From DTU013 sp964512095 (GTDB lineage Bacteria; Bacillota; Clostridia; Acetivibrionales; DTU013): DNA of 64,000 bases. A program made the translations under genes and the position numbers. The stretch is taken from assembly GCA_964512095.1 (NCBI GenBank), contig CAZEIH010000002.1, positions 124,001-188,000 on the forward strand, in the 5' to 3' direction. The notes beneath the pieces were generated by a model. That model saw only the letters and a list, made by a program, of their open reading frames with translations. It was not told the origin of the DNA and searched no databases. Shown in pieces: positions 1 through 8,958 of the stretch; within the stretch, counting starts at the first letter, position 1, and each line of letters opens with the position of its first letter.

Positions 1-440
1 TAACGGTTTGCATGCTCACTATTGAGCCCTACCCTCTTCAGCATTGTATATATTTTTTCTTTACGTTCTTTCTTACTTGACGTTAGCTTATGGATATCTA
101 TAGCCTCGCCTACTATATCCCCTACAGTCATCCTAGGATTGAGGCTGGCATAGGGGTCCTGGAACACGATCTGCATTTTACGCCTGTAAGGCATCATATC
201 AGCCTTTGTTATATTACTACCATTGTAAAAAATTTGCCCTCCAGTAGGCTCATAAAGTCTAAGGAGCGTTCGGCCGGTGGTTGTCTTTCCGCATCCGCTC
301 TCTCCCACAAGGCCAAGGGTTTCACCTTTATCTATATGAAAGCTTACATCATCAACTGCTTTAACATACATTGGATGAAAAACACTTCCACCTGCTCGAA
401 AATATTGTTTTAGGTTTTTTACCTCTACCAGTGTGCTCAT
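1..440 (-). CDS. oppF: Oligopeptide ABC transporter ATP-binding protein OppF (3' part outside window)
   Basis: This is one of the two cytoplasmic ATPases that power a peptide/nickel-type ABC importer. Only the N-terminal 146 codons are present. They include the Walker A segment GESGCGKTTTGRTL and the Q-loop region FQDPYASLNPRMTVGDIV, which is typical of OppF/DppF. The signature motif, Walker B and the C-terminal oligopeptide-transporter domain lie beyond the left edge. The ATG overlaps the oppD stop codon (ATGA), so the two ATPases are translationally coupled. The order oppB-C-D-F on the minus strand is the usual one. The transported substrate cannot be told from the sequence. Confidence 0.93.
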   Translation of the reverse strand, partial: MSTLVEVKNLKQYFRAGGSVFHPMYVKAVDDVSFHIDKGETLGLVGESGCGKTTTGRTLLRLYEPTGGQIFYNGSNITKADMMPYRRKMQIVFQDPYASLNPRMTVGDIVGEAIDIHKLTSSKKERKEKIYTMLKRVGLNSEHANR

Positions 441-1447
441 GCCTTATCCCTCCCTTCTTCAGCCTCTTTCTTCTGCAGGAGCCAACACGCACTATAATGG
501 TCCTCCGAAATATTTGTGTATTCCGGCATAGCCTTAATGCATATCTTCATACAACTGCCACAGCGAGGTGCAAATGGACACCCGGAAGGCGGATTGAGCA
601 TATCCACTGGCGTTCCTTCTATTGGGACCAGCTTTTTGTGTTCCTTGTTGCTAAGCTTTGGTATACTGCGAAGCAATCCCTTTGTATACTCATGCTTAGG
701 ATTGTAGAATATTTCATCAATGGTTCCATATTCAACGATTTTCCCCGCATACATGACAGCAATCTTCTTACACATATTTGCTACTATGCCCAGATCATGA
801 GTAATCATAATTATAGACATACCAATTTTGCTTTTAAGCTCCATCATTAGCTCCAGTATTTGTGCCTGAATGGTTACATCTAACGCCGTTGTTGGCTCAT
901 CAGCTATAAGTAGCTTTGGTTCACAAGCAAGAGCGATTGCTATCATCACTCTTTGACGCATACCGCCTGAAAGCTCATGAGGATATTGCTTCAAGCGCTT
1001 TTCCGGTTCATTAATTCCCACCAGTGTCAAAAGTTCAATAGCTCGTGCATAGGCTTGCTTTTTATCCTTATCAGTATGAAGCAGAATAACCTCTTTTATC
1101 TGATTGCCTATAGTATATACAGGATTCAGGCTTGTCATGGGGTCCTGAAAAATTATGCTCACTTCATTTCCCCTCATTTTGCGCATTTCGCTTTCGGTCA
1201 TGTCATTAACCCTGCGCCCATTAAAATCTATAGTCCCTCCAACAATACGACCAGGGTAAGCAGTAAGCCCCATGAGTGAATAGGCTGTGACACTCTTGCC
1301 GCTTCCGCTCTCGCCCACAATGCCAAGGACATCGCCCTCCTTCATTTGTATCGATACATCATTTAATGCCTTCACCTCTCCAACCGGTGTAAAGAATGAG
1401 AGGCGCAGATTCTTTATGTCAAGTAATGTTTTTTCCATATTATTCAC
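437..1447 (-). CDS. oppD: Oligopeptide ABC transporter ATP-binding protein OppD
   Basis: First ATPase subunit of the peptide importer, 336 residues, normal for OppD/DppD. Walker A is GESGSGKSVT (about residues 45-54), the Q-loop is FQDPMTSLNP, the signature is LSGGMRQRVMIA and Walker B is LLIADEPTTALD. The C-terminal part has the cysteine-rich segment CPFAPRCGSCMKIC, which in this family can bind an iron-sulfur cluster or metal. It lies one base after oppC and overlaps oppF by four bases, so the three genes form one operon. Confidence 0.95.
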   Translation of the reverse strand: MNNMEKTLLDIKNLRLSFFTPVGEVKALNDVSIQMKEGDVLGIVGESGSGKSVTAYSLMGLTAYPGRIVGGTIDFNGRRVNDMTESEMRKMRGNEVSIIFQDPMTSLNPVYTIGNQIKEVILLHTDKDKKQAYARAIELLTLVGINEPEKRLKQYPHELSGGMRQRVMIAIALACEPKLLIADEPTTALDVTIQAQILELMMELKSKIGMSIIMITHDLGIVANMCKKIAVMYAGKIVEYGTIDEIFYNPKHEYTKGLLRSIPKLSNKEHKKLVPIEGTPVDMLNPPSGCPFAPRCGSCMKICIKAMPEYTNISEDHYSACWLLQKKEAEEGRDKA

Positions 1448-1448
1448 C

Positions 1449-2507
1449 TCAGTTCTTCAGTTTCGGATCAAACGCATCTCTCAATCCATCTCCAATGAGA
1501 TTAAATGACAGTATTATCAAACTAATCATTATTGCAGGTGCCAGCAGCCTGTATGGATAAGAGGTGATGCCACCTATAGCCTGTGAAGCCATGGAACCGA
1601 GACTGGGCATGGGAGCTGCAACTCCTATTCCTATAAAGCTCAGGAAGCTCTCTGTAAAAATGGAGGCCGGTATCTGCAGGGTTGTTGTAACTATCAGCGT
1701 ACCAAGACAGTTAGTAAGCAGGTGCTTCCTTATTATCCTGCCATGACTTGCACCCAGGGCCTTTGCAGCAGTTATGAACTCCTGCTCCTTGAGTGTAAGT
1801 ATCTGACTTCTTACTATCCTTGCCATACCTACCCAGTACAGAAGGGAAAACACAATAAAAATACATATTAACCCTACACCAACAGTATTTATCCAACCAA
1901 ATCCCGGTACAGTGTCTGCCAGAGTCTGTAGCGGGTATTTCAGCGTGACCATCAACAATATTATGATGAGGATATCCGGTACTGTGTAAATTATGTCAAC
2001 CAGTCTCATCATTATCATGTCTGTCTTACCGCCGAAGTATCCTGCAACTGATCCATAGATCGATCCTATCAATAGCACCAACACACTGGCTACAATACCA
2101 ACCAGCAACGATACTCTGCTCCCCATCATCAGACGTATCATTGTGTCACGTCCAAGAGAATCAGTTCCAAGCAAATGCGGAAAGACTTCCTCGCCCTGAG
2201 TCTTCAGTACCAGCTCCTGATCGGAGTACTGCATCGGTGCCAGATTCTCACTACCCCTTATCTGCTGTTCATATGAATAGGGGTAAAAGTTCGGTATTAT
2301 AAAGGCAAATATCATTACTATAATAATTATTACAAGGCTTACCATAGCAATTTTATTTCTTTTAAACCGACGAAGGCCGTCCCGCCAGAAGCTGACACTC
2401 TTTCGCATAACCACCAGGCTCTGCTTTTCCTCATTATCAGCTGGTAAAAAGTCTGAAACATTGAGCTGTAAGCTCAATGGATTTTTCTTATCTATTTTCA
2501 TCGCCAT
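1449..2507 (-). CDS. oppC: Oligopeptide ABC transporter permease OppC
   Basis: Inner-membrane permease of the BPD_transp_1 family, about 352 residues. After an N-terminal cytoplasmic stretch there is a first membrane helix (about residues 58-80), the DppC-type segment HLLGTDSLGRDTMIRLMMG, and the EAA loop EFITAAKALGASHGRIIRKH that contacts the ATPases. An ATG six bases further upstream sits directly on the GAGG ribosome site, so the start used here (spacing six) is more likely. It lies between oppB (15 bases upstream) and oppD (1 base downstream). Confidence 0.93.
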   Translation of the reverse strand: MAMKIDKKNPLSLQLNVSDFLPADNEEKQSLVVMRKSVSFWRDGLRRFKRNKIAMVSLVIIIIVMIFAFIIPNFYPYSYEQQIRGSENLAPMQYSDQELVLKTQGEEVFPHLLGTDSLGRDTMIRLMMGSRVSLLVGIVASVLVLLIGSIYGSVAGYFGGKTDMIMMRLVDIIYTVPDILIIILLMVTLKYPLQTLADTVPGFGWINTVGVGLICIFIVFSLLYWVGMARIVRSQILTLKEQEFITAAKALGASHGRIIRKHLLTNCLGTLIVTTTLQIPASIFTESFLSFIGIGVAAPMPSLGSMASQAIGGITSYPYRLLAPAIMISLIILSFNLIGDGLRDAFDPKLKN

Positions 2508-2522
2508 TCTCATCCTCGCTCT

Positions 2523-3440
2523 CTATTTCAGTTTTATCCGTGGGTCTATCAGCTTGTATGCAATGTCGACCATCAGATTCATAGTGATGATTAAAGCCGC
2601 AAGAAAGATAGTTGTACCCATTATCAATGTATAATCCCTATTTATAATCGAGCTGATAAAGTCACTGCCCAATCCTGGGATTGTGAATATTTTCTCAACA
2701 ACAAAGCTTCCTGTCAGTGTATAAGCAAGTAGCGGTCCCAGGTATGTGACAACAGGGAGTATAGCGTTTCGCAGCGCATGCTTAAAAAGCATCATAAACT
2801 GAGATAATCCCTTCGCCTTTGCTGTTCGCATATAATCCTGTCCCAGTATCTCCAGCATACTTGAACGCATCAGCCTTGTAATGTAGGATGCAGGATAGAA
2901 TGCAAGTGCCGCTACTGGCATGATGTAATGTAACGGTGACGAAAGCCCGTATGTGGGCAGAAGATTAAGCTTTACACTGAGTATCATCATCAATACAGTG
3001 GATACAACAAAGCTTGGAACTGCAATACCACAAGTAGACATGACAATAATCACATTATCTAGCCATTTTCCCCTATTCAGGGCCGCTATACTGCCTAAAG
3101 GAATACCTATAAAGACAGCCAGCAAGATAGATATGCCTCCTACCCTGGCAGATACCTTGAAGCCATTGGAAATAATCTGGTTAACAGAACGTCCTCTTTG
3201 CTTCAGTGAAGGACCCATGTCACCATTAAGAAGCTTAACCATATAGTTTTTGTACTGAACTATTTTAGGCTGATCAAGACCGTATTTTTCATTCAAAGCC
3301 TTCAATGTTGCTTCTGATGGCGTTTTTTCCGAAAGAAAAGGTCCGCCGGGAACCAGATTCATCAGCGCAAAGGTTATAGTTGCAACCAACCACAGTGTAA
3401 CCACTGCAAGTAGGACTCTTTTTATTACATAATTTCCCAT
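2523..3440 (-). CDS. oppB: Oligopeptide ABC transporter permease OppB
   Basis: First gene of the visible opp operon. It encodes a 305-residue BPD_transp_1 permease with the family N-terminus (MGNYVIKRVLLAVVTLWLVA) and the EAA loop DYMRTAKAKGLSQFMMLFKHA. The conserved tail DPRIKLK is present. A GGGGTG ribosome site precedes the ATG, and a good sigma-A promoter lies 60-90 bases upstream. No substrate-binding protein gene lies before it, where oppA is often found. Confidence 0.94.
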   Translation of the reverse strand: MGNYVIKRVLLAVVTLWLVATITFALMNLVPGGPFLSEKTPSEATLKALNEKYGLDQPKIVQYKNYMVKLLNGDMGPSLKQRGRSVNQIISNGFKVSARVGGISILLAVFIGIPLGSIAALNRGKWLDNVIIVMSTCGIAVPSFVVSTVLMMILSVKLNLLPTYGLSSPLHYIMPVAALAFYPASYITRLMRSSMLEILGQDYMRTAKAKGLSQFMMLFKHALRNAILPVVTYLGPLLAYTLTGSFVVEKIFTIPGLGSDFISSIINRDYTLIMGTTIFLAALIITMNLMVDIAYKLIDPRIKLK

Positions 3441-3499
3441 TAGGACACCCCTCTATTATTTAAAATGCAAACATCTATCTGTCTTTTCCGATAGTTAAC

Positions 3500-3528
3500 A
3501 TAATACAATATTGTCCTTTGAAAATCAA
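3500..3528 (-). promoter_or_regulatory. Sigma-A-type promoter of the opp operon
   Basis: On the minus strand TTGATT and TATTAT are separated by exactly 17 bases, about 60 bases before the oppB start codon. This is a direct reading of the sequence; transcription has not been shown. Confidence 0.6.
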
Positions 3529-3710
3529 CAAAATCACATTCTCGATTCAATAGTATTATTTACCACCATTCCGTCGTAAGCTAACCATTGTTTTTTAATT
3601 CCAAATAGATAAGCAAATCCATAGAACATGATTGTTCTCGAGAATAGCCTATTGTGTTGAATCTAGCAATATCGCAACCATATACTATCAGCATTTATTT
3701 GATTAATGAT

Positions 3711-3750
3711 AGGTTAGATAAGGTTAGATAAGGTTACATAAGTTTACATA
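3711..3750. repeat. Four tandem 10-bp units, AGGTTAGATA-like
   Basis: Four consecutive decamers, two identical (AGGTTAGATA) and two diverged (AGGTTACATA, AGTTTACATA), lie in the 587-base gap between leuB and oppB. The 10-base period is close to one helical turn, so protein binding along one DNA face is conceivable. Replication slippage is the simpler explanation. Confidence 0.8.
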
Positions 3751-3763
3751 AATGTGTTTTTTG

Positions 3764-3851
3764 CCTTCAGATGACGCTGATCTCTATAGGCCGTAGGTGA
3801 ATGAAGACGAATTAATTCCCACCTGACTCCCTGAGCAAAGCGAATTGACTC
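3764..3851 (+). repeat. Interspersed palindromic repeat, copy A (internally deleted)
   Basis: This copy shares GAATGAAGACGAATTAATT and CACCTGACTCCCTGAGC with copy B (7031-7152), and the second block with copies C and D. Compared with B it lacks the left arm of the internal GGTGGAG/CTCCACC hairpin. It lies in the non-coding gap 3441-4027, together with the 10-bp tandem repeat, three TTGCTGA units and a perfect hairpin; no gene is visible in that gap. Confidence 0.75.
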
Positions 3852-3883
3852 ACGTACAAAATAACCCATGGTAGGTGAATAAG

Positions 3884-3904
3884 TTGCTGATTGCTGATTG
3901 CTGA
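3884..3904. repeat. Three tandem TTGCTGA units
   Basis: Three perfect 7-bp direct repeats followed by a partial unit (TTG). Probably a slippage microsatellite in the leuB-oppB gap. Confidence 0.85.
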
Positions 3905-3951
3905 TTGTTGTCGTTATATACTAAATAAACCATTAAGAAATACATTGAATA

Positions 3952-3975
3952 GAGGGTATACAATAGTATACCCTC
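3952..3975. terminator. Perfect 10-bp hairpin downstream of leuB
   Basis: GAGGGTATAC and GTATACCCTC flank the loop AATA, about 50 bases after the leuB stop. There is no T-run on either strand, so this is a weak terminator candidate; it could protect the 3' end of the leu message or be an operator. Confidence 0.4.
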
Positions 3976-4027
3976 CTACTTAACAATGGCTATTCCATGT
4001 TTCACACAGGTTCTAAATCCAACAGGC

Positions 4028-5107
4028 TCACCCTTGGATCTCTTCAACAATAAGTCTTCCAATTTCAGCAGTACCGGCAATAACTCCACCAACCGATGCT
4101 ATGTCAGCTGTGCGGTATCCTTTGCCCAAAACCTGCTTTACAGCGTTCTCAATTGCATTTGCTCCTGCATACTGCTTAAATGAATAGCGTAGCATCATAG
4201 CTACTGACAAAATCGTCGCTATAGGATTTGCCTTATCTTGGCCTGCAATATCAGGTGCAGACCCATGGATAGGCTCATAAAGCCCGAGCCTTCCGCTTCC
4301 AAGGCTTGCCGAAGGAAGCATACCGATTGATCCGGTTATCATCGACGCCTCATCTGACAGTATGTCACCAAATAAATTAGACGTCACGATGACATCAAAC
4401 TGTCGAGGGTTCCTGACAAGCTGCATTGCGGCATTGTCAACATACATATGATTCAGCGTTATATTCGGGTATTCCTGGGCCTTTTTGACGACTACCTCTC
4501 GCCATAGTCTTGAGCTCTCCAGCACATTTGCCTTATCAATGGAGGTGACCACCCCACTACGCTTAGAAGCCGCTTCAAAGGCAATAGATGCTATTCGCTC
4601 TACTTCTCCTACCGAGTATCTTTCAGTATCAAAGGCCGATTCATTTTCTGTGCCGACATCAGACCTACCACGCTCTCCAAAGTAGATACCTCCGGTAAGC
4701 TCTCGGACAACCAATATATCGACCTTATCTCCAATAATCTCAGACTTTAGAGGAGAAGCTTCTCTTAATGTCTCATAAATCACCGCTGGTCTTAAATTTG
4801 CGTAAAGGCCAAGGCCCGCCCTGATTCCCAGGAGCCCTGCCTCTGGCGTCCTGCTGCGAGGCAAACCCTCCCATTTAGATCCACCAACTGCTCCTAACAG
4901 TACTGCATCGCTTTCTCTGCAGGCCTTCAGTGTCACATCCGGCAGCGGTACGCCATACTTATCTATAGCACAGCCTCCCATCAATTCCTCTTGCAGTTCA
5001 AAACCCATGTCATACTTATCCCCGACTGCTTTGAGTACTGTCAATGCCTGGTCCACAATCTCGGGTCCAATACCATCGCCCTTTAAAACTGTTATTTTAT
5101 AGTTCAC
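4028..5107 (-). CDS. leuB: 3-isopropylmalate dehydrogenase LeuB
   Basis: Oxidises and decarboxylates 3-isopropylmalate to 2-oxoisocaproate with NAD+, the third step of leucine synthesis, in the cytoplasm. The 359 residues match the family. Visible signatures are the N-terminal LKGDGIGPEIV, the TGGIYFG loop, the SNLFGDILSDEASMITGS metal/substrate segment and the nucleotide-site EPIHGSAPDIAGQDKANP. It is the last gene of leuC-leuD-leuB, 56 bases after leuD. Confidence 0.97.
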   Translation of the reverse strand: MNYKITVLKGDGIGPEIVDQALTVLKAVGDKYDMGFELQEELMGGCAIDKYGVPLPDVTLKACRESDAVLLGAVGGSKWEGLPRSRTPEAGLLGIRAGLGLYANLRPAVIYETLREASPLKSEIIGDKVDILVVRELTGGIYFGERGRSDVGTENESAFDTERYSVGEVERIASIAFEAASKRSGVVTSIDKANVLESSRLWREVVVKKAQEYPNITLNHMYVDNAAMQLVRNPRQFDVIVTSNLFGDILSDEASMITGSIGMLPSASLGSGRLGLYEPIHGSAPDIAGQDKANPIATILSVAMMLRYSFKQYAGANAIENAVKQVLGKGYRTADIASVGGVIAGTAEIGRLIVEEIQG

Positions 5108-5163
5108 AAAAATTCCTCCTCATAAAGCATCCCTGCATAGACAAATTTAGGCCCGCCTCTTCA

Positions 5164-5652
5164 CTACAGACCCTTTTTAATTTGACTAATAAGACCATCT
5201 GCCGCTATTATACTCTGCATAAATTCAGGGAACGGCTCTCCTTTGTAGGTCGCATTTTTAGTCAGGTTACTAATAATTCCCGTATCAAAATCTATTTCCA
5301 GATCATCGCCTTCTTGGATATCCTTTGCTGCTTCAACACTTTCGATTATAGGTAGTCCGATATTTATAGCGTTTCTGTAAAAAATTCTAGCGAAGGTTTC
5401 AGCAATAATGCAGGAAATACCTGAAGCCTTAATAGCAATGGGAGCATGCTCTCTCGACGAGCCGCAGCCAAAATTTTTGCCGGCGGTCATTATATCTCCC
5501 TGTTTTACTCTTTTTACAAAGTCTGCATCCAAATCCTCCATACAGTGGGCCGCCAACTCCGACGGTTCACTGGTGGTAAGATATCTTGCCGGTATGATAA
5601 CATCCGTGTCCACATTATCTCCATATTTGATTACATTTCCCTTAACCTTCAT
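5164..5652 (-). CDS. leuD: 3-isopropylmalate dehydratase small subunit LeuD
   Basis: Small (swivelling) subunit of isopropylmalate isomerase, which interconverts 2- and 3-isopropylmalate with LeuC. At 162 residues it is the short type (about 160-170 residues) rather than the 200-residue enterobacterial type. Key segments are NVDTDVIIPARYL near the N-terminus and GKNFGCGSSREHAP in the middle. The start chosen has AGGAGG seven bases before the ATG. Confidence 0.96.
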   Translation of the reverse strand: MKVKGNVIKYGDNVDTDVIIPARYLTTSEPSELAAHCMEDLDADFVKRVKQGDIMTAGKNFGCGSSREHAPIAIKASGISCIIAETFARIFYRNAINIGLPIIESVEAAKDIQEGDDLEIDFDTGIISNLTKNATYKGEPFPEFMQSIIAADGLISQIKKGL

Positions 5653-5704
5653 TAAATTACCTCCTGTCATTCATCCGTCCTGTTCTTCCGGTCACAAACC
5701 TACT

Positions 5705-6988
5705 TCAAAGCTCCTCCGGTGAAGCTATCCTACCGGCTACCGCTGATGCAGCTGCTATTGCCGGGCTTGCCAGATACACTTCGCTTTCCGGATGTCCCAT
5801 TCTGCCCACAAAATTTCGATTTGTTGTAGAAACTGCTCTCTCGCCCTTTGCCAGTATCCCCATATGCCCACCAAGGCACGGTCCACAGGTAGGTGTGCTC
5901 ACCGCAGCACCAGCTTCAATAAATATATCAAAGAGACCTTCATTCATGGACTGCTTCCATATCTTCTGGGTAGCGGGAATTATGATACATCGAATACCAG
6001 GATGCACCCTCCGGCCTTTTAATATCTGGGCAGCAACTCGCATATCCTCTATCCTACCGTTTGTACAGGAGCCTATCACCACCTGGTCAATTTTTACATC
6101 TCCTACTTTATCGATGGTTCTTGCCCTGTCCGGCAATGGAGGAAATGCTACCGTCGGCTTGACTAAGCTTAGGTCTATAGTATATTCACTGCTGTAAACC
6201 GCATTGGCGTCGGCCTTGTAAGCTTTATAGGGCTTTGTGGAATGCTCTTTTACATATTCAATGGTCTTTTGGTCCACATCAAATATTCCATTCTTTGCCC
6301 CGGCTTCAATAGCCATGTTCGCCATGGAGAACCTGTCGTCCATAGAGAGCTCGGCAACCCCGTCACCTGTGAACTCCATGGATTTGTACAGCGCTCCGTC
6401 TACCCCTATCATTCCTATGATATGCAAAATTACATCCTTGCCGCTTACCCATTTACCGGGTTTCCCTGTCAATATGAAACGTATTGCCTCAGGCACCTTG
6501 AACCAGCCCTCCCCGGTTGCCATACCAGCGGCCATATCAGTGCTGCCTACACCTGTTGAAAATGCACCTAAAGCACCATATGTGCAGGTATGAGAATCCG
6601 CTCCGATTACCAGATCCCCTGACACTACTAGACCTTTTTCAGGTAGCAGTGCATGCTCTACACCCATCTGTCCCACTTCAAAAAAGTTTTCAATTTCCAT
6701 CTCCCTAGCAAATTCCCTGATGAACTTTACCTGTTCTGCTGATTTAATATCCTTGTTGGGAGTAAAGTGGTCGGGCACTATTGCAATTTTGCTTTTATCA
6801 AATACATGATCCAGTCCTATTCTTCTAAATTCCTTCACAGCTACAGGAGTTGTAATATCATTTCCCAGCACCATGTCAAGCTTTGCCTTAATCAGCTGGC
6901 CCGCCTCTACTGTGTCGAGTCCTGCATGATTGGCAAGAATTTTTTGCGTCATTGTCATGCCTTTATTTCCCCGATTATCCTTGCTCAT
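5705..6988 (-). CDS. leuC: 3-isopropylmalate dehydratase large subunit LeuC
   Basis: Large, iron-sulfur-containing subunit of isopropylmalate isomerase. At 427 residues it is the short type that pairs with a 160-residue LeuD. Cluster ligands are visible in VIGSCTNGR and in TPTCGPCLGGHMG; the substrate segment GADSHTCTYGALG is also present. GGGAGG precedes the ATG. No T-box or other recognisable leucine leader was found in the 473 bases upstream, although leu operons in Firmicutes often have one. Confidence 0.96.
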   Translation of the reverse strand: MSKDNRGNKGMTMTQKILANHAGLDTVEAGQLIKAKLDMVLGNDITTPVAVKEFRRIGLDHVFDKSKIAIVPDHFTPNKDIKSAEQVKFIREFAREMEIENFFEVGQMGVEHALLPEKGLVVSGDLVIGADSHTCTYGALGAFSTGVGSTDMAAGMATGEGWFKVPEAIRFILTGKPGKWVSGKDVILHIIGMIGVDGALYKSMEFTGDGVAELSMDDRFSMANMAIEAGAKNGIFDVDQKTIEYVKEHSTKPYKAYKADANAVYSSEYTIDLSLVKPTVAFPPLPDRARTIDKVGDVKIDQVVIGSCTNGRIEDMRVAAQILKGRRVHPGIRCIIIPATQKIWKQSMNEGLFDIFIEAGAAVSTPTCGPCLGGHMGILAKGERAVSTTNRNFVGRMGHPESEVYLASPAIAAASAVAGRIASPEEL

Positions 6989-7030
6989 ATATATCCCTCC
7001 CTTTCAGATTTTTCAACTTAGCCTACTAAC

Positions 7031-7152
7031 TCAATCAATTCACTTCGCTCAGGGAGTCAGGTGGAGACTGAACTCCACCTGACCAAGGAAGTTAATTAAT
7101 TCGTCTTCATTCATCGCCGACTTATAGAGGTCTATGTCTTCTGAAGACATAG
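7031..7152 (-). repeat. Interspersed palindromic repeat, copy B (fullest copy)
   Basis: Read on the minus strand, this copy has a perfect 21-base palindrome (CTATGTCTTC, one base, GAAGACATAG, at 7132-7152), then GAATGAAGACGAATTAATT, then the hairpin arms GGTGGAG and CTCCACC, then TGACTCCCTGAGCGAAG. The rest of the gene-free gap 6989-7461 holds a further GGGGG/CCCCC inverted repeat and the small palindrome ACTATGACATAGT. I see no gene there and no clear promoter. Confidence 0.75.
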
Positions 7153-7461
7153 ATAAATTCATTACCCCCACCCCCCACCTAAGAGGAGGGGGACTATGAC
7201 ATAGTTCAGTCATTATGTCTAAAAAACTTAGTGGTGTGTAGCGATTCGATATAAATCATAATAACGCACACTACAGCTTTATTCTTCCTGTAACTTACTA
7301 TTATTGAATACTATAATGAATGTTTTTTGTCATTAGCACCCGAAATTGCATTATTCACTAATGGTAAGGTATATGCGTCTATGATACAGCATAAAATACC
7401 CTCTGTCTGAATACATAAGCAGATAATGCAGCGTTATTAGCGCATTACAATAGTGTAAGTC

Positions 7462-8349
7462 TCATCTGGAATGCTGCTTTCTATATTGAAGAGGAGTAAT
7501 TTTGGCATACTTTTTAAACATTTCATTGAAGCGCTGCTGATTGGAAAACCCTACATTAAGGGCAATATCACTAATCTTGGTACTAGTGCCAGCAAGAAGC
7601 TCCTTTGCTCTTTCAATACGTACCTTAAGCAGGTAGTTAATAGGACTCATGCCTGTTTCGTCCTTGAATGCCCTTGTAAAATAGCTGGGACTGAGAAACA
7701 CAAATTTTGCTATATTCCCAAGAGATATATCTCGCTCAAAATTGGTCTGAATATAATTTACTGATATACCTATGAGCTCCTTAAGCTTAGGGCTCTTGGA
7801 CTTAATGCTGTTTTCCCACTCCATCTTCAGAGCACGTGAAAGCAGTACGAATAACTCCAGTATTAAGAGATAATTTAAGAATTCACTACCAAGCTCTGAG
7901 CTCTCCCGCTCCTTCAGTATCCTATTCATTAGCACAACAATCTCATTTCTGGGACTAACCTTCAATGTAATATATGGGCCTGTCTCCCTGCTGCTAACAA
8001 AATTCAAAAAATCCTCCATTGGTTTCTGCGAGAACTCGCCATCAATCCTATTCTCAAAAGTAAAGTTAAGTACAATGAATTCACAGCCATTCTCAGATTT
8101 GACAATGAACTTGTGGTATTGCATAGGCTTAATAATCACAATGTCGTTAGGTCCCAGCTCAACATTCTGTCCTGATATTTCAAAAACGGCATAGCCCTTT
8201 TTCATGTATACCATCTCATAGTTCTCATGTCTGTTAGGTTCCATAGACCATGTTATATCCTGGATCCTTTCAAGTGTCTTTACGATAACAGGCAAGAAAT
8301 CCGAGGAATTGAGCAATCCTTCCCACGCCTTAGGCAAAAGCTTATCCAT
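7462..8349 (-). CDS. AraC-family transcriptional regulator with cupin sensor domain
   Basis: A DNA-binding regulator of 295 residues. Residues about 35-110 form an AraC-type cupin (MVYMKKGYAVFEISGQNVELGPNDIVIIKP), probably a ligand pocket. The last 100 residues hold two helix-turn-helix units (ISLGNIAKFVFLSPSYFTRAFKDETG, here split by the linker MSPINYLLKVRIERAKELL, then ISDIALNVGFSNQQRFNEMFKKY). GAGGTGG lies seven bases before the ATG. Neighbours are the leu operon downstream and a PC4-like gene upstream. Neither target nor ligand can be inferred; sugar-linked regulators have this architecture. Confidence 0.93.
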   Translation of the reverse strand: MDKLLPKAWEGLLNSSDFLPVIVKTLERIQDITWSMEPNRHENYEMVYMKKGYAVFEISGQNVELGPNDIVIIKPMQYHKFIVKSENGCEFIVLNFTFENRIDGEFSQKPMEDFLNFVSSRETGPYITLKVSPRNEIVVLMNRILKERESSELGSEFLNYLLILELFVLLSRALKMEWENSIKSKSPKLKELIGISVNYIQTNFERDISLGNIAKFVFLSPSYFTRAFKDETGMSPINYLLKVRIERAKELLAGTSTKISDIALNVGFSNQQRFNEMFKKYAKITPLQYRKQHSR

Positions 8350-8578
8350 TTAGCCACCTCTACTTTCATATATATAATTATATCTCAATCCCTAATACTG
8401 AATCAAGTGAAACGCAGGTGGCCGTTGGCTAATTTGATGTGAAATGTTAATTGGTAATAATCGCTGCAGGGCATCAGAGCAATAGAAACTCCGAAAATGG
8501 ACAAAAATCCAGCTTAGCTGCAATTGGCGGCTATGCCGGATTTCCTCATGGACAGCAAGTCCCTATGGGAGAACAGCT

Positions 8579-8815
8579 TTAGACCTCCATTTCTTCTAAG
8601 TCAAACTCTGCAAGGAGCCTTTTTAGCTGTTCCACCTCACCCTTGTTCAGTGTTACTCCCTTGCCCATCTTTTCATGGTTCTCATCCCAGTCTCTGATAT
8701 CAATCTTGGGTTTACGATCGTTCCAGCTAACAAGATTGACCTCCTTATTCCACCCCTTTGTTCCCTCTCCAATAACTCCTATTGACTTTTTAATTTCATA
8801 TTTCAATTCAGCCAT
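8579..8815 (-). CDS. PC4/YdbC-like ssDNA-binding protein
   Basis: A 78-residue protein resembling the YdbC/PC4 (transcriptional coactivator p15) family of small single-stranded nucleic acid binders. It has the beta-rich sequence GWNKEVNLVSWNDRKPKIDIRDW followed by the C-terminal helix GVTLNKGEVEQLKRLL; the first motif is split here by its central NRKPK turn. The start used has AGGAGG before the ATG. The open frame extends 34 codons upstream, but that part lacks a ribosome site and is unlike the family. It is probably single-gene; its role in these bacteria is not established. Confidence 0.8.
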   Translation of the reverse strand: MAELKYEIKKSIGVIGEGTKGWNKEVNLVSWNDRKPKIDIRDWDENHEKMGKGVTLNKGEVEQLKRLLAEFDLEEMEV

Positions 8816-8958
8816 TCTCCATCCTCCTAACTTACTTAATAAATTTTGAATTGTCTTACATTCTTCTGTGGCTTTAACAAGGCCGGAGCTACGTACACTG
8901 ACCATAAGCAAAATCAAGCATGGTACCAGATTACGGGGTCTCTTTCGGTTCTAACTCA

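Noticed and set aside
3884..3904. CRISPR-like array
   Set aside because: Units are 7 bases without spacers; a simple slippage repeat.
6989..7461. T-box or leucine attenuator before leuC
   Set aside because: No T-box core (TGGNACCGCG-like) and no leucine-rich leader peptide seen; the gap is mostly palindromic repeat copy B.
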